Both the position numbers and the translations under genes were made by a program. Shown piece after piece: positions 1 through 10,649 of a stretch of DNA of 64,000 nucleotides (position 1 is the stretch's first letter; every line of letters begins with the position of its first letter). The notes beneath the pieces were generated by a model. It was not told the DNA's origin and ran no database searches. It was given only the letters and a program-made list of their open reading frames with translations. The stretch is taken from NCBI RefSeq assembly GCF_018327685.1, contig NZ_BNEL01000003.1:3534001-3598000 (forward strand), given 5' to 3'. Source of the stretch: Streptomyces sp. TS71-3 (lineage in GTDB: Bacteria > Actinomycetota > Actinomycetes > Streptomycetales > Streptomycetaceae).

Positions 1-31
1 GTCGTTGGCCGCCCCGAGGCCGATACCGCTC

Positions 32-45
32 GGAGAGCGCTCTCC
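32..45. promoter_or_regulatory. LacI-type operator, GGAGAGCGCTCTCC
   Basis: This is a perfect 14-bp palindrome. The same core is found at 7527-7542, just upstream of the LacI gene at 6438-7508, and in slightly changed form at 28386-28399 upstream of the GH55 gene. It lies beyond the terminator of the GH1 operon, so it most likely serves a gene reading leftward past base 1. That target cannot be seen here. Confidence 0.7.
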
Positions 46-134
46 AAGCGCTGTTTGGGAGTTTCCCCGGACCGCGGGAGCATGTCAAGCGGTGGGGGCC
101 CGATCACGTCCGGCAACCCCTGCTGAACATGGGG

Positions 135-179
135 CCGGGCCCCGCTACCGCAGCAGTGGACATGCGGTACGGGGCCCGG
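135..179 (-). terminator. Hairpin terminator after the GH1 operon
   Basis: Arms of 17-18 bases (135-152 and 163-179) pair almost perfectly, with one bulged C. They lie just past the stop codon of the GH1 gene. There is no U tract, which is usual for Streptomyces terminators. Confidence 0.7.
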
Positions 180-199
180 GTCGGGGGGAGGAGGGCGCG

Positions 200-1564
<1,365 letters not shown>

Positions 1565-1584
1565 GGAGGTCCTTTCGGGGTCGG

Positions 1585-2481
1585 TCACTTGACGGCTCCG
1601 GCGGTGAGACCGGTGACCAGGTAGCGCTGGAGGAGGAGGAACCCGGCGACCACGGGCACGCTGACGACCAGCGAGGCGGCCATCACCTGGTTCCAGTAGA
1701 CGTTGTTCTCGGTGGCGTAGCCCTGGAGGCCGACGGCGAGCGTGCGGGTCGTCTCGTTGGTCATCACGGAGGCGAAGAGCACCTCGCCCCACGCGGTCAT
1801 GAACGCGTACACGGCCACCGCCACGATGCCCGGGATCGCGGCCGGCACGATGATCCGGAAGAGCGCGCCGAGCGCCCCGCAGCCGTCCACCAGGGCCGCC
1901 TCGTCCAGGGACTGCGGGACCGAGTCGAAGTACCCGATCAGCATCCAGATGGAGAACGGCAGCGAGAACGTCAGATAGGTGAGGATGAGCCCGCCGCGCG
2001 AGCCGAACAGCGCGATCCCGGTGGCGTTGCCGATGTTGACGTAGATCAGGAACAGCGGCAGCAGGAAGAGGATGCCCGGGAACATCTGCGTGGACAGCAC
2101 GGTGACCGTGAAGACCCGCTTCCCGCGGAACCGGTAGCGGCTGACCGCGTAGGCGGCGAACACCGCGACGATCACCGAGCACACGGTCGCCGCACCCGCC
2201 ACGATCAGCGAGTTCACGAAGTACTTCGCCAGCGGCACGGTCGACCAGATGTCGATGTACGGCCGGATGGTCAGCCCGCTGGGCACCCAGCGGAACGCCC
2301 CGGAGACGTCCTGGAGGGGCTTCAGCGAGCTGCTGAGCATCACGTAGACGGGCACCAGGACGAAGATCGTGAGCAGCGTCAGGAAGACCCGCCGGGACCA
2401 GACGAACGACGGCGGCGGCGCGCTGGGGGAGCGGCGGGGTGCGGTCCTCGCGGCCCCGGGGGCCTGGGCGGTGCTAGACAT
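1585..2481 (-). CDS. Sugar ABC transporter permease (MalG type)
   Basis: A 298-residue inner-membrane permease of the carbohydrate-uptake-1 (MalG) class with about six membrane segments. The EAA loop is visible as [18 protein letters not shown], where the ATPase docks. The ATG at 2481 is preferred because GGAAGG sits at the right distance; it overlaps the end of the upstream permease by eight bases, so the two are translationally coupled. It pairs with the permease at 2474-3490 and the lipoprotein at 3495-4811. No ATPase gene is in the operon. In Streptomyces the shared ATPase MsiK usually serves such importers, which I infer here. Confidence 0.93.
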   Translation of the reverse strand: MSSTAQAPGAARTAPRRSPSAPPPSFVWSRRVFLTLLTIFVLVPVYVMLSSSLKPLQDVSGAFRWVPSGLTIRPYIDIWSTVPLAKYFVNSLIVAGAATVCSVIVAVFAAYAVSRYRFRGKRVFTVTVLSTQMFPGILFLLPLFLIYVNIGNATGIALFGSRGGLILTYLTFSLPFSIWMLIGYFDSVPQSLDEAALVDGCGALGALFRIIVPAAIPGIVAVAVYAFMTAWGEVLFASVMTNETTRTLAVGLQGYATENNVYWNQVMAASLVVSVPVVAGFLLLQRYLVTGLTAGAVK

Positions 2482-3490
2482 CGGCGGCCTTCCTTCCACG
2501 GGAGGTCAGCACCAGGTAGACGGCCGTCACCACGAGCAGGAACAGCAGCAGCAGGACCGACATGGCCGAGCCGGTGCCGAAGTTCCAGGTGACGAACGAC
2601 GCCTGGTAGATGTGGATGGAGACGAGGTCCGCGGCCTCCGGCGCCGACTTCCCGAACAGCACGTACGGGGTGTTGAAGTCGTTGAACGTCCACAGGAACA
2701 GCACGAGGACAAGGACCTGGTTGACCGACCGCAGCGACGGCAGGGTGATGCGGCGGATCTGCTGCCATATCCCGGCGCCGTCGATGGAGGCGGCCTCGTA
2801 CAGCTCCCTCGGGATGTTCTGGAGGCCCGCCATGATGATCAGGAAGGCGAACGGCCAGAGCTTCCAGACGTGGACCGTCAGCAGCGCGACGAAGCTGTTG
2901 TCGCCGATCAGCCAGAACGTGTGGCCGTCCGTCAGCCCGAGCTGGTCGCCGAGCACGTGGTTCACCAGGCCGTTGTCCCGCTGGAACATGAAGGCCCAGG
3001 TGATCACGGCGGCGTAGACGGGCAGCGCGTACGGAGTGAGGAAGACGGCGCGCAGGATGCCCCGGCCGCGGAAGTTCTCCTGCATGTAGACGGCCGCCGT
3101 GGTGCCGATCAGCCAGGCCAGGCCGACGGAGAGCACGGTGAAGCCGATCGTGACGAAGAACGAGTGGAGCAGTGCCTGCCCGATCGGTGCGTCGAAGTCG
3201 ACCGACACGCGGTAGTTGTCGAAGCCCGACCAGGGCGCGCTGGTCCAGTCGCGGATGAAGAACTGCGTGAGCTCCTTGAAGCTCATGAGGATGCCGAAGA
3301 CCATCGGCACCAGGTGGACCAGCAGTTCGAGGAGGAGCGCGGGCAGCAGCAGCAGGTAGGGCAGGCCGACGCGGCGCAGCCGCCCGGGCAGGCGGGGCCT
3401 GTTCGGCCCCGCCTGCCCGGTGCCCGCCCGCCCCGTGCCGCCGGAGTGCGGCGTCCGCCGGTCTGCGGCGTTGGTGGTGGTGGCGGTCAT
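2474..3490 (-). CDS. Sugar ABC transporter permease (MalF type)
   Basis: A 338-residue membrane permease of the MalF class. A Gly/Pro/Arg-rich cytoplasmic N-terminus of about 40 residues comes before the first membrane segment (PYLLLLPALLLELLVHLVP). The EAA loop reads YEAASIDGAGIWQQIRRI. It starts only four bases after the binding-protein stop and overlaps the next permease, so the three are one transcript. It would form the pore together with the MalG-type partner for gluco-oligosaccharide entry. Confidence 0.93.
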   Translation of the reverse strand: MTATTTNAADRRTPHSGGTGRAGTGQAGPNRPRLPGRLRRVGLPYLLLLPALLLELLVHLVPMVFGILMSFKELTQFFIRDWTSAPWSGFDNYRVSVDFDAPIGQALLHSFFVTIGFTVLSVGLAWLIGTTAAVYMQENFRGRGILRAVFLTPYALPVYAAVITWAFMFQRDNGLVNHVLGDQLGLTDGHTFWLIGDNSFVALLTVHVWKLWPFAFLIIMAGLQNIPRELYEAASIDGAGIWQQIRRITLPSLRSVNQVLVLVLFLWTFNDFNTPYVLFGKSAPEAADLVSIHIYQASFVTWNFGTGSAMSVLLLLFLLVVTAVYLVLTSRGRKAADV

Positions 3491-3494
3491 CGGC

Positions 3495-4811
3495 TCAGCT
3501 CTTCGGCATCTGCTGCTCGGCCTTGGTGAGCGCGGCCTTGACCGAGTCCGTGGTCACCGGCCGGCCCGACGCCGCGTCCGTGAAGAGGCTCTTGACCGCG
3601 GTGCCCACCGCGGTCTCGTACTGGGACTCGTTGGGGACCTGCGGCAGCGGCGCGGCGCTGGTCAGCAGGGTGTTCTTGAGTGCCGTCGCCTCCGGCGTGG
3701 AGAAGGCGGGGTCGCTCTGTGCGTCCTTGACCGGCGGGATGTTCGCGTAGGCCTTGCAGAGCACCTTCTGCTCGTCGGTGCTCGTCATGAACTTCACGAA
3801 GTCCGTGGCGCCCTTGAGGTTCTTGGTGTTCTTGAAGATGGCGATGTTGATACCCGCCACCATCGAGTTGACCTGCTTGCCGAAACCGGGCTTGCCCGAG
3901 GCCACCGGCACCGGCGCGACGCCCCAGTCGCTGGCCTTCATGCCGTGTGCCTCGAAGGTGGTGGAGGCGTTCTGCCAGAGCACCATCGCCGTCTTGTTCT
4001 TGGCGAAGTCCTCCAGGGACTGGTTCTGCGAGTACTCGGCGTTGCCGGGGGCGATGATCTTGTCCTTGGCCATGAAGTCCACGTACTGCTTCACGGCCGC
4101 GACGGCACCGGGCGAGGTGAAGGTCGGGTTGCCCTTGGCGTCGAAGAAGTCCGCGCCGTGCTGCTTGCCGAGCACGAAGGTCTGGTGGATGTTCTCGACC
4201 GGGTTCGACCCCTCGGCGCCGAGCGCGAACTTGCCGCCCTTGGAGATCTTCTTGCCGTCGGCGACCAGTTCGTCCCAGGTGGCCGGGGGCGTGCTGATCC
4301 CGGCGTCCTTGAACATCTGCTTGTTGTAGTAGAGGGCGAAGGCCATGGAGTACAGCGGCACCGCGGCCGGGTCCTTGCCCTCGGCGCCCGTCGAGCCCAC
4401 CGCCGACGCGGTGAACCGGTCCTTGCCGCCGATCTTGGCGTACTGCGCGGAGTCCCACGGCACCAGCGCCCCGGTCGCCTGGAGGGAGGACGACCAGGTG
4501 TTTCCTATGTTCAGCACGTCCGGGCCCTGTCCGGATGTGGTGGCCGCCAGGATCCGGTTCAGCAGGTCCGACCAGGGCACCACTTCGAGTTTGACCTTGA
4601 TGCCGGTCTGCTTCTCGAACTTCTTCAGCTCAGGCGTCAGTATCTTCTTGTCGGCCTGGACGTCCGGCCCCTGGTTGGACGCCCAGTAGGTGAGCGTCTT
4701 GGGGGAGTCGTTGCTGCCCCCGCCCGTGCTGGTACCACCTCCGCAAGCCGTCGCGGCGGCGGACAGAGCGGTGACCGTGGCGATGACAGCGGCGGCTCGA
4801 AGTCTGCGCAT
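3495..4811 (-). CDS. Sugar ABC transporter substrate-binding lipoprotein
   Basis: A 438-residue extracellular solute-binding protein (family 1). The N-terminus has basic residues, a hydrophobic stretch and a lipobox ending ATACGG, so the mature protein is anchored to the outer face of the membrane by a lipid-modified Cys near residue 23. The ATG at 4811, starting MRRLRAAAV, is chosen because it gives a normal signal peptide; a longer frame upstream lacks one. It is the first gene of a four-gene operon ending in a GH1 beta-glucosidase, which points to a beta-gluco-oligosaccharide ligand. The operon faces away from the ROK regulator at 4964. Confidence 0.92.
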   Translation of the reverse strand: MRRLRAAAVIATVTALSAAATACGGGTSTGGGSNDSPKTLTYWASNQGPDVQADKKILTPELKKFEKQTGIKVKLEVVPWSDLLNRILAATTSGQGPDVLNIGNTWSSSLQATGALVPWDSAQYAKIGGKDRFTASAVGSTGAEGKDPAAVPLYSMAFALYYNKQMFKDAGISTPPATWDELVADGKKISKGGKFALGAEGSNPVENIHQTFVLGKQHGADFFDAKGNPTFTSPGAVAAVKQYVDFMAKDKIIAPGNAEYSQNQSLEDFAKNKTAMVLWQNASTTFEAHGMKASDWGVAPVPVASGKPGFGKQVNSMVAGINIAIFKNTKNLKGATDFVKFMTSTDEQKVLCKAYANIPPVKDAQSDPAFSTPEATALKNTLLTSAAPLPQVPNESQYETAVGTAVKSLFTDAASGRPVTTDSVKAALTKAEQQMPKS

Positions 4812-4881
4812 GTCGGATACGCCCCTTTCCGGGGAGTCCTGAGAGTGGGTGCCTTTACCGAACAAAGAGTGTCAGGGCTTA

Positions 4882-4922
4882 ATTTAGGCTGTGAGTTAAA
4901 TCCTGAAGGAAGGTCGCGTCAA
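4882..4922 (-). promoter_or_regulatory. Candidate promoter and ROK operator for the first importer
   Basis: On the minus strand TTGACG (4917-4922) is followed after 17 bases by TTAACT (4894-4899), a plausible promoter for the binding-protein gene. An AT-rich inverted repeat, ATTTA (4882-4886) and TAAAT (4897-4901), overlaps the -10 box. ROK regulators such as NagC bind AT-rich inverted repeats of this kind. The assignment is a guess from position and shape. Confidence 0.35.
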
Positions 4923-4963
4923 GAGGTTGTGCGGGGGTATCTTGCGGGAAGGGAAGGAGCCAC

Positions 4964-6277
4964 ATGGCTGAGCGCAACAGACGGACCGTGCGTGACCTGC
5001 GACGCGGCAACCGCACAGCGGTATTGCAACGGTTGTATTTCGACGGCCCGATGAGTCGCCAGGCCCTCGGCCCAGCCACGGGGCTGAGTTCAGGTTCTGT
5101 CAGCAACGTCGTCGCCGAACTCACCGCGGACGGCCTCCTGGAGGAGGCCGGGGTGGTGGAGTCCGACGGCGGCCGCCCGCGCACCCTGCTGCGGGTCGCG
5201 CCCTCAAGCGGCCACCTCATCGGGGTGGACGTCGGCGAGACCCGGGTCCGGGTCGAGGCGTTCGACGTCGCACTGGAGGAGCTGGCCCGCACCGAACGCC
5301 CCCTCGCCACCGACGGCTACGACGTCGACCTGATCGTTCAACACATCAAGGACTGCATAGCCGAGTTGACGGCCGAGGCGGAGATCGACCCGGCCCGGCT
5401 GCTCGGCGTGGGCGTCGGGGTGCCCGGCATAGTCGACGGCACCGACCCGCGCGGCACGGTGGTGCACGGCCAGACCATCGGCTGGGGCGCGGTGCCGCTG
5501 GAGCGGCTGCTGCGCAGCGCGGTGGACCTGCCCGACGAGACCGCCTGGTACATCGACAACGGTGCCAAGGCGCTCGGCCAGGCGGAGATGTGGTTCGGCG
5601 GCGGCCGGGGCGCCCGGGACGCCGCCATCGTGCTGTTCGGCTCCGGCGTCGGCGCCTGCATCGTCACCGACGGCACCATCAACGGCGGGCCGCGCGGCGC
5701 CCCGGGGGAGTGGGGCCACCTCACGGTCAGCGTGCGGGGCCGGCGGTGCCGCTGCGGCGCCCGCGGCTGCCTGGAGGCATACGCCGGCTCGGAGGCGCTG
5801 CTCCAGCGGTGGCAGGAGGCGGGCGGGCAACTGCCCGAGGGGGCCGACGAGGAGACGGGCGTGACCGCGCTGCTCGCCGCGGCCCGGCCGGCGGACGGCT
5901 CCGATCCCGACCCCGTCGCCGTAGCCGTGCTGGACGAGACCGCCGAGTACCTCGGGGCCGGCATCTCCGACCTGATCAACCTCTTCAGCCCCGAGCGGGT
6001 CCTCATCGGCGGCTGGGCGGGCCTCCAGCTCGGCCCCTACATGCTCCCCGCGGTGCGCACCTACGCCGACGGCTACGCCCTGCGCCACCCGGCGGCCCGC
6101 GTCACCATCGAACTCGGCAGGCTCGGCCCCGACGCGGTCACGGTGGGCGCCGCGACGCTCCCGCTCGCCGACTTCTTCACCCGCGGCGGACGCAGGCCGG
6201 AGCCGGCCCGCGAGCACGGCGAGGCGGAGGCCGCGCCGGACTGGCAGAACGTCCTGGAGAACCGGGTGCCGCGCTGA
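4964..6277 (+). CDS. ROK-family transcriptional regulator
   Basis: A 437-residue NagC/XylR-type regulator. The N-terminal winged helix (about residues 15-70, with GLSSGSVSNVVAELTADGLL) binds DNA. The rest is a ROK sugar-kinase-like domain with the DVGETRVRVE phosphate motif, GVPGIV and the zinc motif CRCGARGCLEAY, here complete. The ATG has a clear GGAAGGAG site. It is divergent from the first importer operon across a 152-base gap, so it probably controls that operon and itself in response to a sugar or sugar phosphate. It could in principle keep kinase activity, but the HTH extension argues for a regulator. Confidence 0.92.
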   Translation: MAERNRRTVRDLRRGNRTAVLQRLYFDGPMSRQALGPATGLSSGSVSNVVAELTADGLLEEAGVVESDGGRPRTLLRVAPSSGHLIGVDVGETRVRVEAFDVALEELARTERPLATDGYDVDLIVQHIKDCIAELTAEAEIDPARLLGVGVGVPGIVDGTDPRGTVVHGQTIGWGAVPLERLLRSAVDLPDETAWYIDNGAKALGQAEMWFGGGRGARDAAIVLFGSGVGACIVTDGTINGGPRGAPGEWGHLTVSVRGRRCRCGARGCLEAYAGSEALLQRWQEAGGQLPEGADEETGVTALLAAARPADGSDPDPVAVAVLDETAEYLGAGISDLINLFSPERVLIGGWAGLQLGPYMLPAVRTYADGYALRHPAARVTIELGRLGPDAVTVGAATLPLADFFTRGGRRPEPAREHGEAEAAPDWQNVLENRVPR

Positions 6278-6437
6278 ACCGATCGGCCCGGGCCGCCGGT
6301 CCTTCCCGGCACGGGGAGTCGTGCGGCGGTCCGGCCGAGCGGGGCGGCAGTGAGGCGAGAGCTCGTCCCCCGGGCCGATCGGGGCCCGGCACCGACCCGC
6401 CGCACGGTCGCCCGCGCGGCGCCGCCCGCCGCCGAGC

Positions 6438-7508
6438 TCACGCCGACGCGCGGACCACCAGCTCCGGTTCGAAGATCACGGAGGCGACACCGCCGTCAGC
6501 CTCGTCCCGGTCCTCGATGCGCCGCTGGAGGAGCCGGGCCATCTCCGCCGCCATGTCCTCCACCGGCTGGCGCACCGTGGTCAGCGGCGGGACGCAGGCC
6601 GCGGCGGCACTGCTGTCGTCGAAGCCGACCACGGCGACGTCCTCCGGGATCCGCCGGCCCTTCTCGCGCAGCACCCGGCAGGCACCCTGCGCCATGAGGT
6701 CGTTCGCCACGAACACGCCGTCGAGCTCGGGGTGTTCCGCGAGGAGCCCCGCCATCGCCTCCTCGCCGCTGTCCTGGGTGAACCCGCCCTCGGCGACCGG
6801 CACGTAGCCGTGCCCGTGCCGCGCCATGGCGTCCCGGAAGCCGGCCAGGCGGTCCTGCCCCGCGACCACGTCCAGCGGCCCCGTGATGGTGGCGATGTGC
6901 CGGCAGCCGCGGGCCAGCAGGTGCTCGGCCGCGAGCCCGGCGCCGTCCCGGTGGGCCAGGTCCACATAGCTGATCGGTACCGGCCGGGCCGGGCGCGCGA
7001 ACAGCACCGCGGGCAGCGAGGCCTCCGCCAGCATCGGCGGCAGCGGATCGTCGGCGTGCGTCGAGACCACCAGCGCGCCGTCCGCGCTGCCCTGCCGCAG
7101 GAAGGCCACCACCTGGTCGCGGGCCGCCGGGGTCTCCGCGAACATCAGCACCGGGTGCATCGCGCGCGGCCGCAGGTAGCCGATCACCCCGCTGGTCACG
7201 CGGCCGAAGAAGGGGTCCGAGAACACCCGGGAGGCGAACGCCGCCTGCTCCTCCACCGAGTCGCCGCCCGCACCCGACACCACCAGCGCGATGGTCTCCG
7301 CGCGGCGCGTCACCAGGGAACGGGCGGCGCGGTTGGGCGTGTAGCCGGTGGCGGCGACGGCCGCGCGCACCGCCTCCTGGATCGCCGGGTCGACGTTGCG
7401 GATGCCGTTGACGACCCGCGAGACGGTGGCGCGGGACACCCCGGCCACCCTCGCCACGTCCTCCAGCGTGGGCGGCCCCGACGCCACCTCCTGCGGCTTG
7501 CTGCTCAT
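6438..7508 (-). CDS. LacI-family transcriptional regulator (first copy)
   Basis: A 356-residue repressor. The N-terminal LacI HTH is visible (LEDVARVAGVSRATVSRVVNG), followed by a hinge and a periplasmic-binding-protein-like sugar domain ending in ELVVRASA. TGGAGAGCGCTCTCCA lies 18 bases before its start, and a TAGAGT -10-like box lies between that site and the ATG, so it is likely autoregulated and may be leaderless. The same palindrome core at 32-45 and before the GH55 gene suggests it controls beta-1,3-glucan genes. The effector sugar is unknown. Confidence 0.93.
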   Translation of the reverse strand: MSSKPQEVASGPPTLEDVARVAGVSRATVSRVVNGIRNVDPAIQEAVRAAVAATGYTPNRAARSLVTRRAETIALVVSGAGGDSVEEQAAFASRVFSDPFFGRVTSGVIGYLRPRAMHPVLMFAETPAARDQVVAFLRQGSADGALVVSTHADDPLPPMLAEASLPAVLFARPARPVPISYVDLAHRDGAGLAAEHLLARGCRHIATITGPLDVVAGQDRLAGFRDAMARHGHGYVPVAEGGFTQDSGEEAMAGLLAEHPELDGVFVANDLMAQGACRVLREKGRRIPEDVAVVGFDDSSAAAACVPPLTTVRQPVEDMAAEMARLLQRRIEDRDEADGGVASVIFEPELVVRASA

Positions 7509-7526
7509 GGCCGAACTCTACCCGAT

Positions 7527-7542
7527 TGGAGAGCGCTCTCCA
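7527..7542. promoter_or_regulatory. LacI operator TGGAGAGCGCTCTCCA
   Basis: A perfect 16-bp palindrome placed 18 bases upstream of the LacI start at 7508. On the minus strand it lies between the likely -35 region and a TAGAGT -10-like box, so binding would block polymerase. Confidence 0.8.
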
Positions 7543-7593
7543 GGTCGTTGGCCCTGCATGCGACCGCCACGCCGGGCCCGGACCGGGCGCATG

Positions 7594-7639
7594 CGCCGAC
7601 CCGTTCCCGTCCGCCTCGCCGACCCGTTCCCGTCCGCTT
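7594..7639. repeat. Tandem 23-bp direct repeat
   Basis: Two adjacent 23-base copies (7594-7616 and 7617-7639) of a unit containing GACCCGTTCCCGTCCGC differ at one base. Just downstream, between about 7655 and 7745, there is a second imperfect duplication around CACCGAAC and TGCGG-GCAACGG. The 212-base gap between the LacI operator and the SDR gene holds nothing else I can name. Confidence 0.6.
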
Positions 7640-7754
7640 CGGGGAGCCCCGCGGCGCACCGAACTCCCTTGCGGTGCAACGGGCTCACCGACCCGGCGGG
7701 CCACCGAACACCCCTGCGGGGCAACGGACTTACCGGCCGGGTGGTCTCACCGGC

Positions 7755-8462
7755 TCACCACGGCAGCGCCCCCTCGGCGGCGAAGTAGCCCCCGGTGGGG
7801 CCTTCGGGGCCGACCTGCGCCATCCGGACGATGATCTCGGCGCCCTCCCGCACGGTCTGGGTGCCCGTGTTCAGGTTGAGGTCCGTGGCGGTGAAACCGG
7901 GCTCCACGGCGTTGATGCGCATGCCGGGCAGCGCCTTCGCGTACTGGATGGTGAGCATGTTGACGGTGGCCTTCGACGCCGGATAGGCGACCCCCGGGTA
8001 GCCGTAGCCCGGACTGCCCGGGGTGGCTTCCCGGCTCAGCGAGGCGAGACCGCTGCTCACATTGACCACGACGGGTGCGGCGGACCGCTGGAGCAGCGGC
8101 AGGAACGCATGCGTGACGCGCACCATGCCGAAGACGTTCGTCTCGAACACCGATCGCAGGGTGACCGCGGTCAGCTCCGCGGCACCGGGCACGACGCCGT
8201 CCGGTGTCCGCCACTCGATCCCGGCGTTGTTGACCAGCACGTCGAGACCGCCGGCGGCCTCCACGGTCTTCGCCGCGGCGTCGACCGACTCCTCGTCGGT
8301 GACGTCGAGTCGCACCGTCCGTGCGCCCAGCCGCTCGGCGGCCCGCCGGCCCCGCTCGGCGTCCCGGCTGCCGACGTAGACGGTGTGCCCGGCCGCGACG
8401 AGCCGGCGGGCCGTCTCGAAGCCGAGTCCCTTGTTCGCTCCTGTGATGAGTGTCGTCGTCAT
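7755..8462 (-). CDS. Short-chain dehydrogenase/reductase (SDR)
   Basis: A 235-residue classical SDR. The NAD(P)-binding TGANKGLG motif is near residues 6-13, NNAG follows, and the catalytic Ser (VNVSSG) and Tyr-x3-Lys (YPASK) are present. It resembles single-domain carbonyl reductases that oxidise or reduce small alcohols and ketones; the substrate is unknown. The ATG at 8462 starts right at the nucleotide fold. It is divergent from the XRE regulator at 8564 with about 100 bases between, so that regulator probably controls it. Confidence 0.9.
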   Translation of the reverse strand: MTTTLITGANKGLGFETARRLVAAGHTVYVGSRDAERGRRAAERLGARTVRLDVTDEESVDAAAKTVEAAGGLDVLVNNAGIEWRTPDGVVPGAAELTAVTLRSVFETNVFGMVRVTHAFLPLLQRSAAPVVVNVSSGLASLSREATPGSPGYGYPGVAYPASKATVNMLTIQYAKALPGMRINAVEPGFTATDLNLNTGTQTVREGAEIIVRMAQVGPEGPTGGYFAAEGALPW

Positions 8463-8563
8463 CTCCCCAGACTCCGGCCGCGCCCGGCGCCCGGGAAGTG
8501 CACCGGGCTTCCTGGGACCGCCGGTACCAGGCACGCGCCCGGCAGGCGGTGCAGACTGTGGGC

Positions 8564-9403
8564 ATGACGACGGCGGAGTTCGGCAAGGCGGTGCGCCGCT
8601 GGCGCGACCGTGTCCTGCCACAGGCCGTGGGACTGCCGGCCGGCGGGCAGCGGCGCGCGGCGGGGCTGCGCCGCGAGGAACTGGCCATGCTGGCCGGGAT
8701 CTCCGTGGACTACGTCACCCGTCTCGAACAGGGCCGCGCCTCACACCCCTCGGCCCGGGTCGTCGAGACCCTGTGCCGGGCCCTGCGGCTGTCGGGACCC
8801 GAGCGGGCGCACCTGTTCGGCCTCGCCGGCCTCGCGCCGCCCGGCCCCGGCACGGTGCCCAGGCAGATCACCCCGGGCGTGCAGCGGGTGCTGGACCGGC
8901 TGACCACCACGCCCCTCGCCGTGTACGACGCGTCGTGGACGCTGCTCCTGGCCAACGAGCCGCACAAGGCTCTGATGGGCGACTCCTCCGGCTGGCGCGG
9001 CAACCAGCGCAACGCGGTCTGGCGCAAGCTGCTCGGCCCGCCGGGCCGGGTGCGGCACAGTGCCGGGATCCGGCGCGTGTTCGAGGCCGCGCTCGTCGCC
9101 GACCTGCGCGCAGCGGCCGCCCGCTACCCCGCGGACCTGGGGATCCGGCGGCTGGTCGCGGAACTCCGCGGGGGCAGCGAGCGGTTCGTGGAACTGTGGG
9201 ACTCCGGCGCGGTGGGCCACCACGAGGCCGCGCGCGTGATCGTCGACCATCCGGAGGTCGGCCCGCTCACGCTGGACTTCGACGTGCTCACCGTGGCGGG
9301 CGGCGACCTGCGCATCAGGGTCTACACCGCCGAGCCGGGCACCGAGGACGCGGAGCGGCTGGCCGTGCTCACGGTCCTCGGCACCCGGCGCCTCAGCGGT
9401 TAG
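8564..9403 (+). CDS. XRE-type regulator with MmyB-like ligand domain
   Basis: A 279-residue regulator. The N-terminal helix-turn-helix (about residues 10-75, with LRREELAMLAGISVDYVTRLEQGR) belongs to the XRE class. The C-terminal part, starting about LTTTPLAVYDASWTLLLAN, matches the MmyB-like PAS-type ligand domain seen in many actinomycete regulators beside SDR genes. It is divergent from the SDR at 7755-8462, its likely target. The ligand is unknown. Confidence 0.9.
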   Translation: MTTAEFGKAVRRWRDRVLPQAVGLPAGGQRRAAGLRREELAMLAGISVDYVTRLEQGRASHPSARVVETLCRALRLSGPERAHLFGLAGLAPPGPGTVPRQITPGVQRVLDRLTTTPLAVYDASWTLLLANEPHKALMGDSSGWRGNQRNAVWRKLLGPPGRVRHSAGIRRVFEAALVADLRAAAARYPADLGIRRLVAELRGGSERFVELWDSGAVGHHEAARVIVDHPEVGPLTLDFDVLTVAGGDLRIRVYTAEPGTEDAERLAVLTVLGTRRLSG

Positions 9404-9530
9404 CCGGCGCGCTGTTCGGCGCCTGGCGTGCCTTCCCACGCGGCGCGCGGCGCGCAGGGCGCAGGGCGCGCGCGGCCTGTCGGGGCGTGCCGCGCTCCCG
9501 TCGCCCGGTGGCGCCCGCCCCGCATCCGGC

Positions 9531-10649
9531 TCACAGCGGCAGCGCGCACACGGCCGACGGCTGGGCGAAGGGCCCGCCGGCGCTCCGGAGTTCACCGGTG
9601 GCCCCGTCGAGGTGGAAGGCCGTGACGGTGCCGGAGTTCTGGTTGCACGCGAAGAGCAGGCCCTCGTCGGGGGAGAGCGCGAGGTGCCGGGGGAAGGCGC
9701 CGCCGACGGGCACGGTGTCGAGGAGTTGCAGTTCGGCGCCGCCGGAGGTGACGGCGTACCGGGCGATGGTGTCCTCGCCGCGGTTGGAGAGGAAGACGAA
9801 GGAGCCGCTGGAGGTCGCGACGATCTCCGCCGGCGCGTTGGAGTCGGAGCCCGCGCCCGTCGACTGCGGCTCGCCCGGCGTGAGCGCCCCGGTCGCCGTG
9901 TCGTAGCCGCAGACCACGACGGCGTTGCCCAACTCGCAGGCCACGTAGGCGAACCGCCCGCTCGGATGGAACGCGAGGTGCCGGGGCCCGCTGCCGGCCG
10001 GGAAGGCCGCCACCGAGACCTGGGTCAGCGTGCCCGCGTCCTCGTCCAGGGTGTACGTGTACACGGAGTCGGTGCCGAGGTCGACGGCGAGGACGAACGC
10101 GCCGTCCGGGCTGGTGAGGATCTGGTGGGCGTGCGGGCCGCCCTGGGGCCCGGGCGGCGGGCTGCTGTGGGTGACGAGGTCGGTGCGCGCCCCGAGCGAG
10201 CCGTCGGCGGCGATCGGGTGGACGGCGACGCTGCCCGAACCGTAGTTGGCGCTGAACAGCCAGGCACCCCCCGGATGCACCGACAGGTGGCAGGGGCCGT
10301 CGCCGCCGGTGCTCTGGCTGCCGAGCACCCGGGGGCTGCCGCCGCCGAGCGAGATGGCCGTCACGGCGCCGTCGGACTGCTCGTCGACGGTGAAGAGGGT
10401 CTTCCCGGACGGGTGCAGCGCCAGGAACGACGGGTTCGCGACGCCCGCGACGGTGCCGCGTGCCGTGATCGCGCCGCTCACCGGGTCGTAGTCGGCGATC
10501 CCGACCGCTGATCCGTACGTGCCGAGATAGAGCGCCCGTCCGGCGCGCGGGGCGCTGCCGGCCGCGCGTGCGGCGGAGGCGGGGACGGCGGCGAAGGCCG
10601 CTCCGGCGGTGAGCGCGCCTAGGAAGCGGCGGCGGCTGGTTCTGGTCAT
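9531..10649 (-). CDS. Secreted lactonase-family beta-propeller protein
   Basis: A 372-residue protein of the 6-phosphogluconolactonase (YbhE/Pgl) beta-propeller family. The N-terminus reads TSRRRFLGALTAGAAFA, a twin-arginine signal, so it is probably exported folded. Blade repeats with HPSG and SPDG turns run through the protein. Cytoplasmic homologues open 6-phosphogluconolactone, but an exported copy is more likely to act on another lactone or cyclic sugar acid. The ATG at 10649 is chosen because it begins just before the Tat motif. It stands alone, downstream of the DUF2264 operon on the same strand. Confidence 0.85.
   Translation of the reverse strand: MTRTSRRRFLGALTAGAAFAAVPASAARAAGSAPRAGRALYLGTYGSAVGIADYDPVSGAITARGTVAGVANPSFLALHPSGKTLFTVDEQSDGAVTAISLGGGSPRVLGSQSTGGDGPCHLSVHPGGAWLFSANYGSGSVAVHPIAADGSLGARTDLVTHSSPPPGPQGGPHAHQILTSPDGAFVLAVDLGTDSVYTYTLDEDAGTLTQVSVAAFPAGSGPRHLAFHPSGRFAYVACELGNAVVVCGYDTATGALTPGEPQSTGAGSDSNAPAEIVATSSGSFVFLSNRGEDTIARYAVTSGGAELQLLDTVPVGGAFPRHLALSPDEGLLFACNQNSGTVTAFHLDGATGELRSAGGPFAQPSAVCALPL

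Noticed and set aside
2369..5054. Long plus-strand frames across the first importer
   Set aside because: Composition is Arg/Gly/Val-rich with no domain; the minus frames hold the transporter motifs.
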